Below are positions 57,884-64,000 of a stretch of DNA of 64,000 bases, piece after piece (the stretch's first letter is position 1; the number at the start of each line of letters is the position of its first letter). The position numbers and the translations under genes are program-made. The notes under the pieces are model-generated. The model did not search any database. It had not been told where the DNA came from and saw only the letters and a program-made list of their open reading frames with translations. Source of the stretch: Lophius americanus (Eukaryota > Chordata > Actinopteri > Lophiiformes > Lophiidae); the NCBI GenBank assembly GCA_037951165.1, contig JBBDHG010000015.1, positions 1 through 64,000 on the forward strand, read 5' to 3'.

Positions 57884-58178
57884 AGACCTTAAATCAGGAG
57901 ACAAAGTAGAGAAAATGTCGCTGAAGTTATTTGTTGCATTGAGTGGGACACAAGGCCTCTGTGCCCTCACCAACTAGCTAGCTAGCCTGCTGCTTAGCTA
58001 GCTACCTTGGCATTCACATGTGGAGCTTGTGAATCCTTAAATCCGGAGACAAAGTAGAGAAAATGTTGCTGAAGTTATTTGTTGCATTGAGTGGGACACA
58101 AGGCCTCTGTGCCCTCACCAACTAGCTAGCTAGCCTGCTGCTTAGCTAGCTACCTTGGCATTCACATGTGGAGCTTCT
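57884..58178. repeat. 148-bp tandem duplication
   Basis: Two nearly identical copies in a row: AGACAAAGTAGAGAAAATGT occurs at 57,899 and 58,047, spacing 148 bp. Both contain ACTAGCTAGCTAGCCTGCTG and end ACATGTGGAGCTT. Very few differences (for example TCGCTG versus TTGCTG) point to a recent origin. Confidence 0.95.
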
Positions 58179-59859
58179 CAACACTAAAATATTGATGCAA
58201 ACTTATGATTTGTTCTAATACTCCGTTGCCCCATACGCTATGGTGAGACATTCAGATGATTAGGCTCTTCATGCATTCATAAATAAAAATATAAATAAAC
58301 ACTAATTCAAGTTTATATTACTGTTACAATTACTGTTCATATTTAGCACATATTCTACAGAGGTATTGTTTTCTAACTATTAACTTAACTTGATTCAGAG
58401 CTAACTCCGAATGCTCTTTGAGTTGTGTTTGAAACGGTGATTTTCTTAAATATGCAGTTCATTTATATATTCAATGTTAGCTTACTTCATTTGTGCTAAT
58501 ATTGTACCGTCATTCCGGGAAATAACACAGAAATATGATGAGACGGAAGTCTATTTTACGATATACCATGAACAGCACCATGAACAGTGTCCTAAATAAA
58601 AAATCTGATCAAATGAGATGAATATCTGATTCCCACTGATATGTTGAAAGTGTGCTTTTCATATCAAAATTAATATGGTATCTCTCCCGTTGACCATACT
58701 TAAATCACTGTTAATCATTATTTATCTATTGTCTTCAATGGTGGACTAAGTTATATAGAGAAATTGCATTGGCAACTAGGAGACAGAAGGATGCAGATTT
58801 AATAGATGTTGTTGTTGTTGGGACAATGCTTTGTTTTTTTCTTACCCTCTTGCACTCCAAAAGAGCTTACAGACCATCACTAGACTAAAGTTAACATTTC
58901 AAACGATACAGGAAATGCTTGCATAACTATTGTATTCATTTTAATTACTGATTTTTCAGTGTTCCAAATGTTCCTGTCATTGTCAAAGACATGGGTTCGA
59001 CCTAAGTAATGTAGTTGGTATTACATCATTATCAAAACGAGTAAATTAGTGGTGTATGGATTCCGTTCTTGCTTTGTTTGCTGGAGCAACAGTAGTGTGG
59101 TTTCAGTCTAATAGGTCATTATGGCAAGAACACAGAACGACATTTGTGTTGCAAACTCATAATTGTTAATAAAATATTTGTTTTATATCTTTTATATGCA
59201 CTTGTTGCAATATTTATGTCTGAGCATACTTGTTGGAGAATGCAATATTTGAACTCCTATATGGGTAAGAATTATAATTTAGAGGTAACTGTATTATCCT
59301 CCATTTTTAAAAGACCCTGAACGTGACATTCTCTCTTTTGTGAGTTTTGCATTGGTGTAAATGGCTGTCCCTCTCAGTATTAACCAATCAGATAACGTTT
59401 CTCTACCAAACTAAATGCTAGCACCTGTTTGTAAGACTTCCCTGTCTTACAAAAAGGGAAGGCATAGAGCTTAAATGAAAATAGAGAGGGAATAGTAAGG
59501 GGAGAAATGCTCGTAAAGCTTGGTACGTTTCTGTTTAATTAGCATTTTTCATGTTTTGTAAAATCTAAAAGAAAAATGAAAGCTGTTTGGAACAGTTTTG
59601 ATGTCCAGTCATTAATTAATTGGCAAAACAGAGAAAATATATGGTGAGCTAGCACTACTTTCCTGCCGGCCTTGTTAACAGGCTGATAAGACATTGTGTT
59701 TGATGAAAAAGCATGATGTACCAGGGTTTTTCTGAGTGAGTATGAACATTTTATGAACATTTATCACCCAACATTTTGAGTTAAAGAGTTTACTGGTGTA
59801 TTTAACATGAAATAGAATGTCTTAAACAGTATGCTACTTAAAAGGTTGTTCTGGATGCT
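58179..59859. other. AT-rich non-coding stretch
   Basis: No gene recognised. Confidence 0.35.
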
Positions 59860-60228
59860 TCATGCTAGAGATGCCATCTCATTGCACCAGCACATGGATG
59901 GAGTCTCTTGACGTGTTTCTTCATCACTCAACACTGGATGTTGCTGGATTTGTAAGGTTGACATCATAATCTTTCCAAGGAATAGTGAGTACTTCCAAAA
60001 CACAGAAAAACTATAGAAATAAGCTCCAACATGGGGCCAAATTTCTATGGTACCAGAAAAATGAGTCCATGTCATTTTCTGTCGTTTGTGATTTTTTAAA
60101 ACATTTTTTCCAAGTTTTACTAGTTGACCAGCAGAGATTTGTAGTCCACCATTGATGACAATAGATTTATGCTTAACCGTGAGATGAAAATGAGTAGTAA
60201 AATTTGTTGAAAAGTAACCTGATTTCAA
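59860..60228 (-). other. 122-codon open frame, unrecognised
   Basis: The longest simple minus-strand frame in the last 8 kb. It encodes segments such as HFHLTVKHKSIVINGGLQIS and FSGTIEIWPHVGAYFYSF. No domain is recognised, no splice or poly(A) context fits well, and base composition is AT-rich. It may be a repeat-derived frame or chance. Confidence 0.2.
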
Positions 60229-61369
60229 TCTTCTAAGGGAGTGTCCTAAAAATGTGATTTAAATAATCTGATTCCATGTTTTAAACGATGTTAAGAAGAG
60301 AACGGTACGTTGATTTACATAGGAGTTTCTGCTTTAGCACTTCAAAATGAAAATGAACTTTTCATAATGTAACTACAGTTATCGCTTTCAATCCTTTTCA
60401 TGAAGTCAATAATGGGGTTGAATTAACCACCCCTCAACTTTGTAACTAAAATTATAGAAAATAAGCTTGTCCTGACTAATTCTGTATATCCAGGGATTTA
60501 TCAGTCTTATCAAAGTACAGACAAAAAGATTGTGCGGGCAGACCTGCCAAATGTTTCTAGTAATTACTTTTATCATCCTACGAGTTGAAAACTTTTGTTA
60601 ATAAATAGATCTTTACCAACTGTCCATCTAGATAATAGTAATTTAAATCTAAAAAGTATGCTGTAGTGCAGAGGGCAGTTGTAGCCAGTAGCTGTTATTT
60701 CCAGCAGTGTAAGGTAGCTGGAAAGTGGTGATTGGGTGTTTAGAATACCTCTGTGTGGACTCTATTGGGCTAGTTTGAGGTTACTTGCCAACCTTACATC
60801 AAATGCACCCAATATTTGTTATTTATCCTCTCACTGCACATGCTTCATTCTTCCACTCCATAGCGCCCTGCCAATGCTACATGGACATGGGGTGGAACCA
60901 GCTATTATCTATTTTCAGAAAGATAGAATAAAACTTTAGTAATCCCCAATCGGGAAAATTAGTAACTTTATAAGTCTTAAACCAAAAGCATTCGTTTGCA
61001 TTTTGTAGATGATGTGTATTAGTGCTGGGGTTTTTTTCTTTATATATCTCAATACTAGTTTATCATTTAAGGATGAGAAACATTAAATTAAGAATATATT
61101 TTTAATGTATGTAAGACTTCAGAAATTAAGAAAAATTTAAAATCTATCTACAGTAGAGACAAAGACTTTTACATTTAACTAATGACTGCCGTATTATATT
61201 TATGGTTATTATTAGTAGTAGCAATAGTTATTATATAATAATAATACTGTTAATAATAATTATAATAATAAATAATTATATATATTACTAATGTGAAAAC
61301 ATGGTTGCAATACCATCTATGACCACTAGTTGAAAAAAACTACGAAACATACACACTTACACACTTTGT
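60229..61369. other. AT-rich non-coding stretch
   Basis: No gene recognised; a TAATAATAA-rich patch lies at 61,210-61,280. Confidence 0.35.
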
Positions 61370-61374
61370 CTTGA

Positions 61375-61660
61375 AAATGTCCCCACCGCGGCTAGTTCAC
61401 ACACTGCAATAGCGGTGTGTGAACACAAGGGTATACACAAATTCGTGAAAATTTTTTCTGTGGGGACCATTTTTTGTTTTTGATAAAAATTGCACCAGGC
61501 CTATCAGCTAGCTGTTTTCTATCTATTGCAATGCTCGTGCCTGTGGGGACCAGGAATTTGTCCCCACGGGAAAAATTGGTCCCCACGATGTGAGTCATAT
61601 TTCAGGTTTTTGACCCCACCGGGATATAAAAACGCACACACACACACACACACACGGGCA
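61375..61660 (-). repeat. (CA)n-associated dispersed repeat with GTGGGGACC motifs
   Basis: Contains GTGGGGACCATTTTTTG (61,460), CTGTGGGGACCAGGAATTTG (61,540) and inverted TTGGTCCCCACGATGTGAG (61,576), then GACCCCACCGGGATATAAAA and a CA run at 61,633-61,655. The end resembles the reverse of 48,027-48,060. Confidence 0.6.
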
Positions 61661-61885
61661 CATCTAAACCCACATAACAAAAGTTCTCTTTGTAATATGC
61701 AAACAGAAAAAACGGAGAATAAAGGTTCTGAACTTCACTTAGCACTGTATGAGCACGACATCAGATATTTTTCAGTGTTTTAGGTTTGATAAGATCCTCA
61801 CACAATCCAAATTGACCAACTTCATATGTTTTCTTGAGAAATATTGTTTCGTATGAAAATGAAAACTGCAGTGACTGAAGTCTGA

Positions 61886-61899
61886 CCACCAGAGGGCAG
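61886..61899 (+). promoter_or_regulatory. CTCF-like motif
   Basis: CCACCAGAGGGCAG is a strong match to the CTCF core in forward orientation. Confidence 0.5.
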
Positions 61900-61989
61900 C
61901 AGAAACAAGCAGGAATATCAGCAGTCATACAGTACGTGTGAAAACTGGACCTACCCTGTTGTCTCCTATAGCAACAGTACATCCCTCAA

Positions 61990-62420
61990 AAAAACCTCAA
62001 CCCGCTGCGTTGTACAAGCAATAAAGAAGATAAACCCAATCAACTATTTATTTTGAGCTCAGTAATAAAACAAGAGAGATTTTTTCATGTCAGTCCATAT
62101 AAGCTAAATTTAGACAAACGGAACTTATGGTTGGAAAATTAATGAGAAGCTGTGTTTTCCACTAAAAGCCCCCCTAATTAAAAACAATATGAATTATTAT
62201 AGTGAAATAATATATTAACAAGATAGATATCCTTGAGTAGACTCGTTTGAGCCAATTTGGACATAATGGGACATATGTGTGGGAAGTTATGGTCAAGAAA
62301 TTGCTTAAAAAGTTCAGCAACTCAAGAGTAAATTATGAATTTTAACTGTAATGTATGACAAATACAAGAAAGATCTCCCCAAGTCGATTCAAAAGCACCA
62401 AGTTGATTGATTAGAGATAA
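61990..62420 (+). repeat. 150-bp-unit dispersed repeat, copy 12
   Basis: AACCCGCTGCGTTGTACAAG head, AGATAGATATCCTTGAGTAG (62,221) and GAAAGATCTCCCCAAGTCGA (62,366), spaced about 145 bp, show two internal units. Diverged. Confidence 0.7.
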
Positions 62421-62469
62421 GATGCTCAACGTTCCTCATTTATCCCCCAATGAGGAGCTTAAGATTACA

Positions 62470-62640
62470 ACTTTGTTCTTCTTGTTCAACTTTTTTTGTC
62501 ATGTAATTCTGACTTTATTGTTGTAAAATTACGATTGTTTCTCATAAAATTCAGACGTTTTTCTTTTGAAACGATGACTTTGTTCTCATAAAATTACAAC
62601 TTAATTCCCGTAAAATTACACTTTTTTTCCTTGTGATATA
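62470..62640 (-). mobile_element. one arm of a foldback element
   Basis: Subrepeats such as TTCTGACTTTATTGTTGTAA and TGTTCTCATAAAATTACAAC match the right-arm units of the element at 8,050-9,012. No left arm is present. Confidence 0.6.
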
Positions 62641-62889
62641 ACAACATCAATGTCAGGTCAAGGTCAATGTCGCCCGAATACCCCATTTTAAATAGGAATA
62701 ACAAAACAATTAGCAAAAACACGCAGTAGCTGCAAAAATAGTATAGAAGTATATATATATTAATTATAGAGGTCAGTACCAAGTCAGTATAAAGTCAGAA
62801 AATATTGACATTACTATTTAACAATGATCCTCAACTTATATAATCATTACTAACTATATAGTAGTAACAACTTAAAGAGTATGCAGCCT

Positions 62890-63345
62890 CATATAGAAAC
62901 TTTAAATTCACCATAAAATGACAAATCGTTTGGTCAAGCATTTTTCTGAACAGTAAAAAAAAAAATCAGACCTAAAAAACGACTCATGATGAAGTTTTGT
63001 ATATCATGTAAAAATAGTCCATTTTAATCAGATTGACTCAAAATTTTAGTTAAACATGTTTTAAGAAAAGCATTTGACCCTTATTAGACTTTTTTTTGTT
63101 TTTCTCAAATTATACAATTCTGTCAAGCTTCCACATGCCATGAAAATCCAACGTATTAAATAACGGCCATGGTTAATGCCGTCTCCTCTGCGGTCCCTTT
63201 CACATGTGGCGTCCCCCAGGGCTCCACCCTAAGCCCCTCACTCTTTATAACATACATGCTGCCACTGGGTCAGATTATAAACAGGTTCACACCAGTGGGA
63301 CTTATTTTTAAACAAAAAAACAGCGACTCAGCATGTGATCAACCA
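62890..63345 (+). mobile_element. L2-like LINE fragment in a composite repeat, copy D
   Basis: 63,200-63,290 encodes CGVPQGSTLSPSLFITYMLP followed by LGQII, the best-preserved version of the reverse-transcriptase block in this window. The upstream 250 bp, including CCATAAAATGACAAATCGTT at 62,911, is shared with copy A at 1,010-1,505. Confidence 0.7.
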
Positions 63346-64000
63346 AACAGCTGAGCAGGTTGTTGACAGGGATAAAGTGGTTGGGGTTTACTGAAAGTCA
63401 AAGGAACAACAAATTCGTGAATATGTTCCTGGCAGTTTAAACATAACTCACATCTGCCTTGTTCCTCATTTGATTTCGGCTGAAATATAAATTGTGTGTA
63501 ATCTATGATGCTGCAACGAACACACACAAGTACACGATCGTGACTCATCTGCACCAGCTCTGTTAGATTGGACTTTCCACTGACTCAATAGACTGATATG
63601 TCGGGGAGTTTTTAAGGAGGGACGCCCCACCCTCAGATACCTCACAGAAAGTCATTCTAGGCATCTTGGATGCTCTCCTAGATGCCAAATGGACACAAAC
63701 CGGTCTTTGTGCCTTGACTTCTGCGTTATTTGTGCATCACTAATCAAATCCAGTGTGTGCATTTGTGAAATAGCAGCAACGGGTCAAGAAGAAGGTCAAC
63801 TCCCAGACTGAGTGAACTGGGATCGTTGGAAAGAACGTGTGACATCTGACTATAGTACAGAATGTAGGAGCAAATAGGAAAAATAAATAAATACTGCTAT
63901 TAGGAAATAAAGGTAACATCCTTTGTGAGTTGAACATTGGATTACGTTCCTGCAGCAAGTGGGACAAACTCATCTGTTCCCCGAATTACCCAGCAGAGGG
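63346..64000. other. non-coding stretch, nothing recognised
   Basis: Short minus-strand frames at 63,339-63,554 and 63,740-63,973 have no recognised domain. Confidence 0.35.

Overview
The window is nuclear DNA of a bony fish, probably a percomorph teleost. The evidence is GT-AG introns, polyadenylation signals, long GT/CA microsatellites, fish-type tRNA-derived SINEs, L2-like and jockey/CR1-group LINE remnants, Tc1-like transposon relics, and two genes whose predicted proteins are clearly vertebrate. Species and chromosome cannot be read from the sequence. No operons, CRISPR arrays, rRNA genes or intact tRNA genes were seen.

Layout. 1-15 kb is mostly repeats and non-coding DNA. It includes a foldback element (8.05-9.01 kb) and a pair of coding-like exons of an unrecognised gene (9.76-10.78 kb, with its own poly(A) signal). 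A GC-rich patch at 15.2-15.65 kb looks like the promoter and first exon of a minus-strand gene. 20.08-24.13 kb is a complete three-exon mrpl53 (mitochondrial ribosomal protein mL53, 108 aa) whose second intron holds a decayed LINE. 25.2-26.96 kb is a complete four-exon fatty-acid-binding protein gene of the fabp4/fabp11 type (134 aa). 31.26-31.93 kb looks like the terminal exon and 3' UTR of another plus-strand gene whose upstream exons were not found. 32-48 kb is repeat-rich, with several minisatellites. 49.0-55.84 kb on the minus strand is a six-exon gene with consistent phases; it resembles a multicopy fish family with zinc-finger-like N-terminal modules and a conserved C-terminal module. 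This copy lacks the recombinase-like core I recall between those modules and carries one frameshift and one in-frame TGA. 56-64 kb is AT-rich with repeats.

The most distinctive structure is a dispersed repeat family, called the 150-bp-unit family here. At least twelve full or partial copies lie in both orientations across the window. Some contain internal tandem units of about 150 bp, and several carry a sequence close to the CTCF core motif. One copy fills most of the gap between the two coding-like exons near 10 kb. I could not match this family to a named element.

The genes do not form a pathway: mL53 acts in mitochondrial translation, the FABP carries lipid in the cytosol, and the others have no assigned function. 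All family assignments come from reading the sequence and recalled family knowledge; no database search was run.
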